Positions 13,086 through 24,872 of a DNA stretch of 64,000 nt are shown here, in pieces. The position numbers and the translations under genes are program-made. The notes below the pieces were generated by a model. It was not told the DNA's origin. It saw only the letters and a program-made list of their open reading frames with translations, and searched no databases. The DNA lies in the NCBI RefSeq assembly GCF_954871325.1, contig NC_088779.1, positions 1,800,846 through 1,864,845 on the forward strand, read 5' to 3'. Position 1 is the first letter of the stretch. Each line of letters opens with the position of its first letter. Source of the stretch: Gordionus sp. m RMFG-2023 (taxonomy: Eukaryota; Nematomorpha; Gordioida; Chordodea; Parachordodidae).

Positions 13086-13308
13086 TTTGTTTGGGACGAG
13101 TTTTCTTCTTTTTTTAAAAAAATTTTGAAGGAACAGCTGACTTTGTCTGGAAAATGTTATTCCTGTAACGGAGTAAAAATGTACATATCCCATGAATTGT
13201 CAGACAAGTTGGTCATCAAACATTTGATAGACGGATTGACGGAAATATTAATCGGGCAAAAATCGCCGTTGACCATTGAACATATGATAATTATCATGAA
13301 TCGATGGA
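13086..13308 (+). CDS. Exon-like open frame, product unknown
   Basis: An open frame runs from 13086 past 13308, with a protein-like composition. Around residues 20-30 it has CYSCNGVKMY, then HELSDKLVIKHLIDGLTEI and EHMIIIMNRW. It lacks an ATG at its left end. A pyrimidine-rich stretch and AG precede GAACAGCTG near 13130, and GTAAGAG, a good 5' splice site, follows at 13309, so it could be an internal exon. I do not recognise a domain. The next exon-like stretch (13727) is in a phase that does not fit this donor, so I do not join them. Chance openness is possible. Confidence 0.3.
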
Positions 13309-13314
13309 GTAAGA

Positions 13315-13703
13315 GTAATTGGAAGAAATTTTATTGGACTCTTTTGATTAATTTTTAATTTTAATTGCCGATACAAAAAAAGAGGAGTTAAGATACATAT
13401 AATTTGTAACTTACTATACTTTAAATGTATCGAAATATTTAAAATGTAATTGGAAGAAATTTTATTGGACTCTTTTGATTAATTTTTAATTTTAGCCGAT
13501 ACAAAAAAGAGGAGTTAAGATAGATATAATTTGTAACTTACTATACCTTAAATGTATCGAAATATTTAAAATTATAATTGGAAGAAATTTTATTGGACTC
13601 TTTTGATTAATTTTTAATTTTAATTGCCGATACAAAAAAAGAGGAGTTAAGATACATATAATTTGTAACTTGTTATACCCTTAAATGTATCGAAATATTT
13701 AAA
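13315..13703 (+). repeat. About 130-bp tandem repeat, three copies
   Basis: Units start at 13315, 13446 and 13574, each with TAATTGGAAGAAATTTTATT, CCGATACAAAAAA and AGGAGTTAAGATA words. They are nearly identical, so the expansion is recent. The array begins six bases after the putative donor of the exon-like frame at 13086-13308. Confidence 0.92.
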
Positions 13704-13726
13704 ATTTATAATTATTTTATCGCCAG

Positions 13727-13801
13727 AAGAAGATTGAAGTACGTTACATTAATCAAAAGAACCATATATTTGAAATGAAAGCTGACGAAAAAGTTTATAA
13801 T
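13727..13801 (+). CDS. Exon-like short open segment, product unknown
   Basis: ATTTTATCGCCAG, a fair 3' splice site, is followed by a lysine-rich open segment containing IEVRYINQKNHIFEMKADEK, and then GTACGG as a possible donor. The entry phase would be 0. This could be an exon of the same gene as the frame at 13086-13308, but the phases do not match directly. No domain is recognised. Confidence 0.25.
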
Positions 13802-15850
13802 GTACGGTATTTTATGATTTGTATCAATTTAATGATAGGGGTATCTTTCTTTTCCAAATTGCTTTTTTTTTAAAAATAATTATAAATCAAATAATATATT
13901 TAAATTAAGACTAGAATCCCAATATCGTATTTTTCTTTTCTGGCATGGATTCTAAGGCAAGAATATGTGGCACCTTAGCCATACGTAGAGCTAGATATAT
14001 TTTAGGCTGAAATCGGGGGGGAGGGGTAAAATAAAGAAATTTTCATGAAATGATTGCTATGGCATTTAAGGGGCGAAATATGAAGTCCGCAGTAGGTTTT
14101 TACATATAATCTTACGATACCTTACCCCCTATTCGAAATCAAAATTAACACGAAAAAGGAGTTCCGAGTTAAAATTGTCCACTTCCACATTTTATCCCTT
14201 AACCCCCCCCCCCCCCTCTTTCCAAACTTTAATCGACGATCTTTCGTCGTGTGTAGAATTCATTGGAACTTTAACATACTTCCAAGACTATTTTTTTTCT
14301 TTGTGATTTTTTAGCTAATCTAGAACTCTCGCCTGAAGGCGACCAAGATTCTTTTTGAGGGATGGCACTTGTGATAAAATGTATTTCCTTTAGGAATATT
14401 TAAAATAATGAGATGTTTAATATTTTGCTATGACATTCTTCCTACGAGATTAATTACAGCAATGATTTTATCACTGTTAGCTTGGGGCCAATCAAAGCGC
14501 GCCAAATCACTTAGGAGGATTTTTACATATCAGAAAAAAAGAAAAGAAAAGAAAAGAAATTTAAAAGTTTTTTTAAATAAAATCATTTTCTTCCTTAAAA
14601 AAATTAATTTATGATCCATTTTAACTCCTCCTTTAAAACCGGTTAAAAGAAAAGAACTGAGCCGTTTCTACAAGCCCTTACGAGAAAAGAACCATCCGAT
14701 ACATATTCTGTTTTATTTAACTGAACCCGATACTATATCCGATATATCAGATACCTGCTGGTCTAGAAACCTTATTCATCCAACAGGGCCCAAAAGTTTT
14801 AAATCCTGGCCGGCATAGATAAGACTATCGCAAACACCCGGGCCAGACTTAGATTCTAGGGCCTAATTATTTTTTAAAAATGATCGATTTATCTGTTTGA
14901 AATAGTGTTGGAAAAAAATTATCCTATAATTGGAGTGCCCTAGTAATTTTCCCCCCTTTTGAAAACAATATTTACGAAAAAAGTTATGTCGAAAACTCCT
15001 AATCAGGAAAAAGTGATTAAAAATTAAAAAGGCTGGAAGCTATGTCGGGCTTTATATTTTTTTTAAAACTTCGCTTGGGCCGAAAAAAATTCTGGTCGGG
15101 TAGGACCCAACAGTTTAAACCCCCTTTTAGCGGCTCCCCAAAATTTAAATAAATAATAATCGAAAATTATTTTGATTTTATTTTTTTTTACTCGTTTGTT
15201 TGGTGGAATAAGAATATCTTACCATTTTTTTTGATCTTTTATTTTTTAAAAAAAAATTAAAATTATAAAATCTTTGAAAAATAAAATTTTTAAAAAATGA
15301 AAATATTTTAATCGAATTTTATTTTATTTTTATTTTATTTTATTTTTATTATTTTATTTTTTTAAAGTTAAATTATTCTATTTTATATTTTTTTTTTGTT
15401 ATACTTATTACGAAACGAACAAAATATATATAAAAAATACAGAAACATGAGAATTCATTTAAGTCCTTAATTAATAATTAATATTTTTATTTTTATTTTT
15501 TGGGAATAAAAATATAATAAAAAGAGGCATAAAAGCGGTATTTTGTAAAAAATTTAATTTTAAATTTTATATATATAGATATATATAAATTATACAAGTA
15601 TTTGTAAATGATAAAAAAAATATGTTGTAAAGGGTACAAAAAAAAGAATTATTATATTATAATTAATAAGAACCCAAAAGAACCAAATTGTGATAAAGCT
15701 ATAAGAGCGATTGTTAATAATTAAATTAAATTTTAAATACCATTCGTAATTTATTTTTATTTGTTTGGGGGGGGGGGCAATTAGATAAGACATTTTAATT
15801 TTTTTAGGAAAAATATTAATATATACAATTTTTGTTTTATTTAAGCGAGT
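13802..15850. other. AT-rich sequence, no gene seen
   Basis: Contains C-runs near 14203-14217, A/T homopolymers and an almost pure A/T block at 15150-15600. The open frames at 14408 and 15590 have no recognisable features. Confidence 0.45.
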
Positions 15851-15856
15851 ATTCTT

Positions 15857-16099
15857 AACCAATGGACTGACGATTCATTGACGTTAAAAGCAAATCATCG
15901 CCATTTTGGTAACACGTATAGCAATTACTCTCATGTTAAAAACATCAGAGCTTAGGAATAAATTAGGGCTCTCGTTCAAAATTTTAATAATGATCAGTGT
16001 AACCAAGATGGCGACTCCAGCTGATTTGCATTGATGTACACTTTTAATGAATGAATGCGTAAGTCAGTCTAGGTATCATATATGTCATGGATCTTAACA
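15857..16099. mobile_element. Palindromic MITE, family IR-1 (copy 2)
   Basis: The left arm GACTGACGATTCATTGACG leads to GCCATTTTGGTAACAC. The right arm holds AACCAAGATGGCGACTCC, CAGCTGATTTGCATTG and GTCAGTCTAGGTATCAT. It ends in ATGGATCTTAAC, shared with the copy at 40.4 kb. Confidence 0.8.
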
Positions 16100-16159
16100 T
16101 TTGTTGTAAGAGCAGTAGTGTTCCGCCCTATTTGGGTAGCTAAAATATTAATATGTAAA

Positions 16160-16276
16160 ACAATGGAGATTTTGGAATATAGATGTCCTCCTCCTGGTCC
16201 TTGTAACCCAGGAGTGCCGGGCAAACCACGTTGTACCCTGAATGTAGTTCTGCCAAGATACGAGCTTAATCTTTAG
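16160..16276 (+). CDS. Collagen-like, cysteine-containing exon candidate
   Basis: After GGAATATAG, a possible 3' splice site, an open segment reads CPPPGPCNPGVPGKPRCT followed by LNVVLPRYELNL and a stop. The Pro/Gly run has a few Gly-X-Y-like steps bracketed by cysteines, as in short extracellular collagen-like proteins. The stretch is small and the match may be chance. It adjoins a MITE. Confidence 0.22.
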   Translation, partial: TMEILEYRCPPPGPCNPGVPGKPRCTLNVVLPRYELNL

Positions 16277-16870
16277 GTGTTTACATAATGGCCTTTAAAA
16301 CAATAACTCTAGGTAAGAGTAACAAAAGTTTTAATTTTCCCATCACCAAAAAATGGGTAATTTTTCGTATATTCTTATTCATATAAAGATATAAAATACT
16401 TTCTTCTTCTTCTTTTTTTTTGTTAAATTTAAAATTTGATTTTACGAAATATTGGATGGGAGGTGTGTGGGGGGGGGGGAGGAATAGCCAATAGTTTGGG
16501 TCAATTTTTTCTATATTTTTTTAAAATTTTCTGTATTCGCCTTCGACATTATTATAGGATATTTAACCTAACATCCGCACATCGCGGCCCCCATATACAT
16601 TTGAAAAGTGAAAATTAGATAAATTCATTTTTGATTTCTTGATAGGGAAATTTCCCTTTTTTTTAATAGGAAAAAAACTAAATATTTTTTTTAAACAAAG
16701 GAAAAAATCAAGAGAAATTATTAGGGATCTTCAATCATTCATCTTAATAAACGCAGAAAAAAATATATGGTATAGTAGATAATAATCGTTGTTCATTAAT
16801 ATACTTTTTGTATGCTTCAGTTGGTGTGAACCCTTGTAAAATTTTTAACTCTCGTACTTAGTAAACAAAT
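16277..16870. other. AT-rich sequence, no gene seen
   Basis: A G-run of ten lies near 16470. Nothing else is recognised. Confidence 0.45.
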
Positions 16871-16875
16871 CATAT

Positions 16876-17482
16876 AATATTTGTGTTTTTTTGGGAGGTT
16901 TTTTTCAAAAAAAAAAACGAAAATGGCATTTTTTCCCCTCTAAATTAGTAAACAAATCAATCTATGGTATAAAAATAATTCACGATTTCAAGATACAAAA
17001 AAAACTTGGATTTTCTATTCATTTAAATGATGTTTTTTTTTCAAAAAAAAACTGGGTAAATGATATAGGTATATAATTATAAAAAACATGTTTTTTTTTA
17101 GCATTTCTATCCCTCTTTTATAAAAAAATATTACATTTATGTCTTTTTGGGTTTTTTTCTTCAAAAAAAACAAAAATGGCATTTTATACCTCGAAATTAG
17201 TAAACAAATCAATCTATGGTACATTTGTATCGTTTAAAAAATAATTCATGATATCCCTTCAAGATACCCCAAAAAAAGACAAATTCTTCAGAAACTTGTG
17301 GATTCTCAACTTGCTAATAATGGTTTTTTTTAGAACTGAGTGTCTAAGTTAAATCAGTTTTTGCTTGGTAAACATCTAAAAAAAAATCTTTTTTTTCCAG
17401 CATTTCCTATCCTTTATAAAAATAATATATTTGTGTTTTTTTGGAGGGTTTTTTACAAAAAACTCAAAAATGGCATTTTATT
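16876..17482 (+). repeat. About 270-bp degenerate tandem repeat, 2.3 copies
   Basis: The words TTTGTGTTTTTTTGG, AAAAATGGCATTTT and AAATTAGTAAACAAATCAAT recur near 16880, 17140 and (partly) 17420. The copies differ by many indels. Confidence 0.75.
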
Positions 17483-18300
17483 AATATAAATATTATAAAT
17501 ATTTTATCAGTATATTATTGTTTTGTGTTCGACGCTTTTATACTTTCGTATATATAAAAAACATGAATTTTAATATTATTAATGATTTAATTGTCAATCC
17601 TTTTAGCTGCGGGAACAGCTGAGTTAGGGGAAGTGGAGTGGGGGGGGGGCGGGGACTATAGGTAGAAATAAACTGGGGGGGGGGGTTAATATTTTTAAAA
17701 ACGCGCGGGAGACGCTCCGAGTTAGATAAAATTACGTGAGTTTGAACATGTCGCGATAAGTTTTGTCTCTCCAAAATCAATTAGACACGGACACATTAGT
17801 TTTAGATTATATACATTGTTTACTATAAATAATCTATAATTAATGAGAAATTTTGGGAAAATAAAAAGGGTGTATGAAGGGAAGTGTAAAGATTAAATTG
17901 AAAATTAAAAATGTCACTAAATAAAATGTCATAATGCTTCTAATTAATGGTAACTATAAAATTGCCATATGATTATTTACTGTATTTTGTATTTATCGCG
18001 GATAAATTTCGCGCGCGATCGCGTCTCTAGGAATTCAAGTTAAAGGTGGGTGGCCATTTTTATTTAATATATAGGGGAACGTTTATGATACCTATTTTTT
18101 TTTTATATAAAAAAAACAAAATGGAGACTTATTTAGAGGGTAAATTTAATATTCCTTAAAATTAATGTAAATATTTTTCGGGATTTAAAATTTATATTTT
18201 TCAGGCTTTAAAAAAAAAAAAATAACTCGTAATTGTTTGGTGGAAGATAAAGAATAATTTATCGGGATCGAAAAGGATTTTGGCTTCTCCAGAGAGATTA
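17483..18300. other. AT-rich sequence with two G-runs, no gene seen
   Basis: G-runs at 17640-17650 and 17676-17686. The minus-strand open frame at 17538-17780 is proline-rich only because of those runs. Confidence 0.45.
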
Positions 18301-18303
18301 TAG

Positions 18304-18433
18304 CAGAGGTCAGCATTTGGCGGGTTTTTTATCCTGCCCGCCCAAGCCCGCTCATCTAAGTTTTGCGGGTGGGCCATGAAAAATAATTAGACGGGCGGGT
18401 TTGAGGGCCGAAAGACCGGCACATAGACCTCTA
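18304..18433. mobile_element. hAT-C MITE, 130 bp
   Basis: The left end CAGAGGTCAGCATTTGGCGG and right end GGCACATAGACCTCTA are degenerate inverted repeats. The interior is rich in GCCCG/CGGGC words in an otherwise AT-rich region. The flanks GATTATAG and GATTAAAG match at 7 of 8 positions, an 8-bp target duplication as expected for hAT elements. Confidence 0.8.
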
Positions 18434-18484
18434 GATTAAAGGGTTTCCTTCTAAGAAGTAATTTTGAGTGTCCCTAACTTTAAC

Positions 18485-18610
18485 CAGTGTTGTTAAAATA
18501 GGGTTTAACCCAAGATTTCAGCCGGAAATATATTAGGGCGAACCCTGTAGATTTTTACTCATTGATAGCGGAAAAAGGTAATTATACAAGTTTATAAGAA
18601 AGATATCGCA
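18485..18610. mobile_element. hAT-A MITE fragment (5' end)
   Basis: Starts CAGTGTTGTTAAAATAGG as in the complete copies. The other terminus is not found. Confidence 0.45.
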
Positions 18611-19204
18611 AATATATTATTTCAGTCTATATCCTCTTTAAAAATTATCCCCCCCCCCCCCAAAGGGTTTTTACAGAAACTAAATTTTACTTGTTTTAGT
18701 ACCTTTTAAATTTTTTTAAAGCAACTGTCTCGTTCGTTCTTAGATAATACCAAATCCTTGATCCAACCCCCCCCCCCCTTTAAAGATGCCTTTATGAGGC
18801 ATATTTTCCTCTTCTCCATTTTAAATTTTATTAAAGATAATATTCAACTGCAAAATTAAAGTCGCTCCTTATAAATTAATAATTAAGAACGTTTTTTTTT
18901 TGATAAACTTTTATATGGTGGGCACAAAGTGAAACTTTTCAAAACGCAAAATAATAAAAAAAAAAAATAAAACGTAAATGCGGTTATGTTTTAAATCAAA
19001 GAGTTAATTTTTGAAATGTTCTAAATTTCAAAAAAAAAAAATGATGACCAATTTAAACGAACTCATTTAAAAAAAAATACATTATTCGCGTTTTGAAGAA
19101 AAAAACGCCGCGTTTTGAAACGTTCAATTTGTGCGCACTTATTAAGAGGTATATAATAAGTAGGTATTATTGATGAAAGTTGGTAATATATATATATGCT
19201 ATGG

Positions 19205-19374
19205 GGGCTAGTGGTGATTCTCAATATTTTATTCAGAAAGATATTGTCTAAGCCTCGTGACTTCGTCAATGGATGTTCACAACTTTTCGTGCCACCTCTG
19301 AGTAAAATCTTAAGAGCTTTCATAAGTATTGTTCCCTAATAAAATATTGAGTTAGCCCCGTTTTAACAACACTA
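19205..19374. mobile_element. hAT-A MITE (one intact end)
   Basis: Shows the family interior (CTCAATATTTTATTCAG, GTGCCACCTCTGAGTAAAAT, AATATTGAGTTAGCCCCG) and the end GTTTTAACAACACTA. The opposite end has decayed. Confidence 0.65.
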
Positions 19375-19660
19375 ATGGATGTATGGGATGAGGGGGGGCT
19401 AACAAAAACAAGGGTTTTTTTAAAAATTCTTCCTCATCTGTGTAAAAAGAAAGAAGTTTTAAGCGTAATTTTATATATATATATATTTAATATAATAAGG
19501 AGCAGTTCTGCAAATGTTTAGCACAATAATTGTATAAAAATTCACAATTGTGGACAACCCTGTCACATGTCGGAATACGGTAAATGGTCCCAAAGTTGAA
19601 AGAAATTCCTAAATGCACATAGATTCCATTATCCTAAATATGACATTACATGACATCAGA
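19375..19660. other. AT-rich spacer, no gene seen
   Basis: No recognisable feature. Confidence 0.5.
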
Positions 19661-19666
19661 GTTGTT

Positions 19667-19795
19667 AAAGGATCCAGATACTTGTGGTATCTGGATCTAG
19701 ATAGATTTTTGATTTAAAATATCTATATCTAGATATTATTTTAGACCATGTACCTGTATCTAGAACTATTTAAAAATTATCTTTTAACAACTCTG
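19667..19795. mobile_element. hAT-B MITE, 129 bp
   Basis: Termini CAGAGTTGTTAAAGGATC and ATCTTTTAACAACTCTG are inverted repeats. The interior repeats TATCTAGATA-like words. The flanks (ATGACAT left, ATGGACAT right) look like a target duplication with one indel. A copy in opposite orientation lies at 38301-38443. Confidence 0.85.
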
Positions 19796-21040
19796 TATGG
19801 ACATATATGTATATAACTTTCTCTTAAACTTAGACTTCTCCAATACATTTTTTTTAATATTTATGGACGATAAATATATTGCATTATTATTTATAAGATG
19901 TTTTTGATAATCTATCACATCTATTTATTAAAGGTATAATATCTCAATACTATTAAAATAATAACTTTCACATTAGTAATATAATATAAATGTCAGCATC
20001 TTTAAAAGAAAAATATAATTATAAAATTTGTATATATATATAATATATATTTCTCTATTCAGGGAATAATGTTTTAATAATAAGTAAGGATCATTAAAAA
20101 AAATGATAATAATTTTTCATATTACTATTATTATAATAAAAATCGAAATATATATAAGGGTAATAAAAAAACAAATAAAACAAATGTGGTATAACTGTAA
20201 TAATTAGATTAATGTAATAATTATAATAAATAGCTTTTTATGTATATAAAATAATGATTTATTAATATTAAACTTATAATAATTGAGGCGATAATTTTTT
20301 TTAAAATCGACTTTTAAAGATGAAGAGGAAGAGAAAGGTCCTTAGAAAAAGGGGGGGGGTGGTAGGTAAGACCGGGGATGATTCGAGCCCTAAATTACAA
20401 ACGACATTCTTACCCACTTTCATACCAAGAGTTATCCCAAAGATGAACGATCCCAAAAGTGGAATCCTAATTGTTAGCAAATTTTACTCGGAATTGTTGT
20501 CTGAAATCTATCCTTTTTTTTTAAAAAAAAATAGCTCGCCTTAGGGGGAAGGAGGAGCCATGCTCAAGAAGGCTGTACTTATGCTTAGGGTCTTTTATTA
20601 TAGAACTTTATTAAATTTATCATTTCTGGCATATTTGAAAGAAATATAGATAAGATTAATAATCTTGGGAAAATAATTTAAATACCGTAATTTCTACAGG
20701 TCATTCGAAATTTAATTTTGTATAGAATATCGAAGTCTGGATGGGTTCTAAAATTGCTAAAAACAAGGAAAATCGCTATAAAAAAAATTGTTAAATTTCA
20801 GTTTATATATCTCTTAGAAAAATTTTTTTTTTTTATAAAGTAAATATTGAAAATAGTATTAATTAGATGCTTAAGAGAGAAAAGTAAAACACGCTTGTAA
20901 TAAAAAATTGAGTTGTTATTTTTTAAAAGAAAAAATGGCTTTAAAAAACAATTAGAGGAAATGCCATCATTGTTACCAGAATCGGGGGGGGGAACAACAT
21001 TTGAGAATATTGATAATATTTTTTTAAAAAATTTATTTCT
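19796..21040. other. AT-rich sequence, no gene seen
   Basis: Mostly A/T. The open frame at 20320-20544 starts at an ATG in a purine-rich stretch and holds no recognisable domain. Confidence 0.4.
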
Positions 21041-21046
21041 TATACT

Positions 21047-21242
21047 CAGTGTTGTTAAACGGCTAACTCAATATTACATCCAGAAAAATATTACGAAAGT
21101 TCTGAAGATTTTGTTCTTAGAAGGAACAAAGGTTTAGATATATATTATAGAAAGGCTCTAGACTTAGACACCATTTTTCTGGCTAAAATACTGAGTTAGC
21201 AGTTTTTAAAAACCGGCTTAAATAGAGCCGTTTAACGCACTA
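21047..21242. mobile_element. hAT-A MITE, 196 bp
   Basis: Left end CAGTGTTGTTAAACGGCTAA and right end AGAGCCGTTTAACGCACTA. Flanks CTTATACT and CTTATAAC share six of eight bases. The interior matches the family consensus seen near 33.2, 41.9 and 47.4 kb. Confidence 0.82.
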
Positions 21243-21765
21243 CTTATAACTTTTATTTAACCGCCTCCCTCCGCTTACTCCCCAAATTCTCCGCTATTTC
21301 CGTTACATTCAACCCTTTAAAAATTTTCGTATCATTAAAATTCGATTTACGATTTATAGATTTTTTTTTGATTTTTTAAGGAAAATGGTTAAGATAAGGA
21401 ACAAACCAAATTTTTTTAAATTATAGCTTTGGTAACAAAGGTCCAATAACCCCCTATACCTTTTTGCCCCTCAAAGAGATATTTAATTTTCGAAAAATAT
21501 TTGTAAATTTTAAACAAAGAACGACGATAATATTAAATCTTTTAATGATATTTATATTACATTATACGGCACACAGGTCATAAATTTAAATCATTAGAAA
21601 AAACATATTCATTTTGTCAAGCCCCTTTTTGTTTCATATATCAAAAGAACTCATAATTTTAATTAGATATATTAATTGTTTAACACAATTATATCCTATC
21701 ATCATAAATTACCTCATTTAGACAATTTGTAAATTTTTTAATATTTTTTTTATCTTTATCTTTTT
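21243..21765. other. AT-rich spacer, no gene seen
   Basis: No recognisable feature. Confidence 0.5.
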
Positions 21766-22094
21766 CTTCCTTCCTTCCTTCCTTCCTTCCTTCCTTCCTT
21801 CCTTCCTTCCTTCCTTCCTTCCTTCCTTCCTTCCTTCCTTCCTTCCTTCCTTCCTTCCTTCCTTCCTTCCCTTCCTTCCTTCCTTCCTTCCTTCCTTCCT
21901 TCCTTCCTTCCTTCCTTCCTTCCTTCCTTCCTTCCTTCCTTCCTTCCTTCCTTCCTTCCTTCCTTCCTTCCTTCCTTCCTTCCTTCCTTCCTTCCTTCCT
22001 TCCTTCCTTCCTTCCTTCCTTCCTTCCTTCCTTCCTTCCTTCCTTCCTTCCTTCCTTCCTTCCTTCCTTCCTTCCTTCCTTCCTTCCTTCCTTC

Positions 22095-22185
<91 letters not shown>

Positions 22186-22186
22186 T
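21766..22186 (-). repeat. Compound (CCTT)n-(CTTT)n microsatellite, 420 bp
   Basis: About 330 bp of CCTT units (one slip at about 21869) switch cleanly to about 90 bp of CTTT units at 22095. The long minus-strand open frame over it is the repeat read as Lys/Glu/Gly/Arg. Confidence 0.98.
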
Positions 22187-22584
22187 ATACTCATTAATAA
22201 TCTTCCAAAAAATTTGTAAAAATAATTCTTATAAAAAAAATTTTTTTTTTTTTATTAAAACGAAACTAAATTTTTTCTTTCTGATTCCTGCATTTTTCGA
22301 GATAAGAATTTTCGCACTTCATTTTTTGTATAAAAAAATTTTCGAATAAAAACCTATGCGCAAAAATGATATAAAAAAAAAGAATGGCAGATTTTTTTGT
22401 TTCGATAAGACGTTTTTCTTCTTCTTTTTTTCTCGACATATTGGACCATCATCTTGATAAATTATTTCCGTTTTTAAATCTAATTTTTAATAATTTTTTT
22501 TTAAAATAAAAAATTAATTAATTAAATTTTAAAAATCAATTTACAAAGGAGATTCTAACTAATATAAAATGAGTCGTTATTTAA

Positions 22585-22792
22585 GAACTCATCAAAACCC
22601 GACACTGCCCGGATACACGGATCAGGACGTATTTTTATATTTTTTAAATATTCGGGCCGGGTCGAATATTTTAAAACCGAATTTCAAATCGCCAAATCCG
22701 GGGGCCGGGTTATAAAATTGTGTTTTTTTAAAAAAAATCCGGACCGGGCTTAAAAATGTGCGAATGGTACCTCTGCAGGGTCACTGACTCTG
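22585..22792. mobile_element. Degenerate hAT-C-like element
   Basis: GC-rich words CCGGGGGCCGGG, GGACCGGGC and GGGCCGGGTCG lie in AT-rich DNA, and the right end reads CTCTGCAGGGTCACTGACTC followed by TG. The left terminus is uncertain. Confidence 0.4.
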
Positions 22793-23068
22793 ACATAAAG
22801 AAATTATTTCTAAACAAAAAAAAATAAAACACATCAATAATATCCATATACATAAGAATCAACTTAGCTAATAATTAGGATGTATATGTAAATAATTAAA
22901 AGTCGAGTTTCTGTCCAGGCTTCAAGCAAGTCCTCTCTATTTTTTTGTATTATTTATATATCGGATATCGGACCTTGGGTCTCTTACAGCTCGACCGGAG
23001 TTATAGACCAAGAAAAGAAGTCTTCAATGTCTGAGCCCGAGGCTGGAGAAGGGTTGAGACTTCTGACA

Positions 23069-23190
23069 GTCCTTCCTTCCTTCCTTCCTTCCTTCTTTCC
23101 TTGTTTCTTTCCTTCCTTGTTTCTTTCCTTCCTTGTTTCTTTCCTTCTTTCCTTGTTTCTTTCCTTCTTTCCTTGTTTCTTTCCTTCTTG
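23069..23190 (-). repeat. Interrupted CCTT/TTGTTTC array
   Basis: CCTT units followed by a higher-order repeat TTTCCTTGTTTCTTTCCTTC. The minus-strand open frame at 23001-23387 spans it and is not a convincing gene. Confidence 0.9.
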
Positions 23191-24250
23191 AAATGAATAT
23201 TAGTAGATACTAAGGGGACTAAACACTTGTAATTATAATTGAAAATTTTGAAAAAAAAATCATTAAAATGGAGGATATATCTTCCAAATTCCCAATTCGA
23301 TTCCCAAAACCGGGATTTTGGATGATATATCTTCCATTTTAGCGATTTAAAAACGGAACTAAATGCGCAAACATAAAAACACGACAACCAATGAAAGTCA
23401 TTTTATAAATTTATTCATTAATAAACAAACAAATAAATCATCATTGATTGACACTTCGAGCATATGCCCATTCTTCGCAATGCATACATTGAATCCATTC
23501 CTCCCGCCCCCACCCTTCTTGCTTTTTGATTAGAATATTCCTTCTTGAATATAATCAATAGCCACTAGGAAACTTTAACTAATATTTATTTTATTTTTTT
23601 TGCTAAAATCATATGCAAAAAAAAATATTCTTACCTAAAAAAAAAAATTATTTATTAACATACATATAAAAAATTTATATTAATATTATTTAACAGTTAA
23701 TTTTTGTAATATTATAATCAATATCATTTAAAAAATGCTTCTATAATTAATGAATTTCTAATAACTTATTATAATATGTAATTAATATCATCATCAAGTA
23801 ATAAGTGCTTTAAAAATATTTATAAGTTTTTAGACTATTTTATGGCTTTTAAACCTTCATGAACGATTTTGCTAGCCTTATATTTATAAAATATAATCTT
23901 TTAAATTCCCCTTCCCCCCTATAGAAGTTTTTAGTGAATATTAATCTATTTGAATTCCATCCCATATGAGGATATTAGAAAGTCTCTTCGTCATTGGAGT
24001 AGCCAGGGTTTAGCTAAGGAGAGATGGGGCGCTATTAGGGCTTCTAACATTTTTTTTATAAAAGCTTGTATTGATTTTTCCTTGCTAAATTGTATACATT
24101 TCTGAGTGAGAGGTGACTGGCGGATCTGTGGGGGAGAAATTTAGCAAGCAAAATGGCGATGGGGTGGAAATTTCCACTTCCCTACCACCACCCCCCCCTA
24201 TTCCACGACTGCTCCCATCTTCTTTCTATATCTGCATTGCTCTAAAAGTT
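23191..24250. other. AT-rich sequence, no gene seen
   Basis: No exon-like frame or mobile element is recognised. A C-run lies near 24187-24198. Confidence 0.45.
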
Positions 24251-24293
24251 GTTCTAGGAATAAGTTATCTGCATCGGGCCTAAATTTTCCGAG

Positions 24294-24420
24294 CCCGACC
24301 CGGCCCGGCAATTTTTTTAAAAAAAGTTTTACCCGACCCGGCCCGGCAATTTTTTTAAAAAAAGTTTTACCCGACCCGGCCCGGCAATTTTTTCAAAAAA
24401 AGTTTTACCCAACCCGGGCC
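24294..24420 (+). repeat. 38-bp tandem repeat, three copies
   Basis: Each unit is GC-rich CCCGACCCGGCCCGGC followed by a T7-A7 switch and GTTTTA. The third copy is slightly degraded. It lies inside the hAT-C element. Confidence 0.9.
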
Positions 24421-24699
24421 CAATTTATTTAAATATAGAAACTAATTTTTTTTTATAATTACTCAAAATAAACGATATGTACTATGTTAATACGGCGTCC
24501 TAGTTTGCTATAAATAAAATCAAATATTTTTTTTACTTTTACATATAAAAAAATTCGACATAAAATTGATAAATCTTGGATATATTTAAATATATTTCTA
24601 AGGCCCGACCAGGCCAGGCCCGAATTTCCTTAAAAAAATACTAGGCCCCCAGCCCGAACCAGACTTTTTTTTTAAAAAAAAATAGGTCTTGCTCGGCCC

Positions 24700-24872
24700 A
24701 AGCCCGTTTGGGCCGGATTCGGGCTGAGTACGGGCCGGATTTGGGCTAGGTACGGGCCGGATTCGGGCTGAGTACGGGCCGGATTTGGGCTAGGTACGGG
24801 CCAGATTCGGGCTGAGTACGGGCCGGATTTGGGCTAGGTACGGGCCGGATTCGGGCTGGGTACGGGTCGGTC
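24700..24872 (+). repeat. 22/44-bp GC-rich tandem repeat
   Basis: Alternating 22-bp half-units GTACGGGCCGGATTCGGGCT and GTACGGGCCGGATTTGGGCT form 44-bp units, about four copies. Confidence 0.9.

Noticed and set aside
21718-22194. 158-codon minus-strand open frame
   Set aside because: It is the CCTT/CTTT array read as protein; no unique sequence and no start context.
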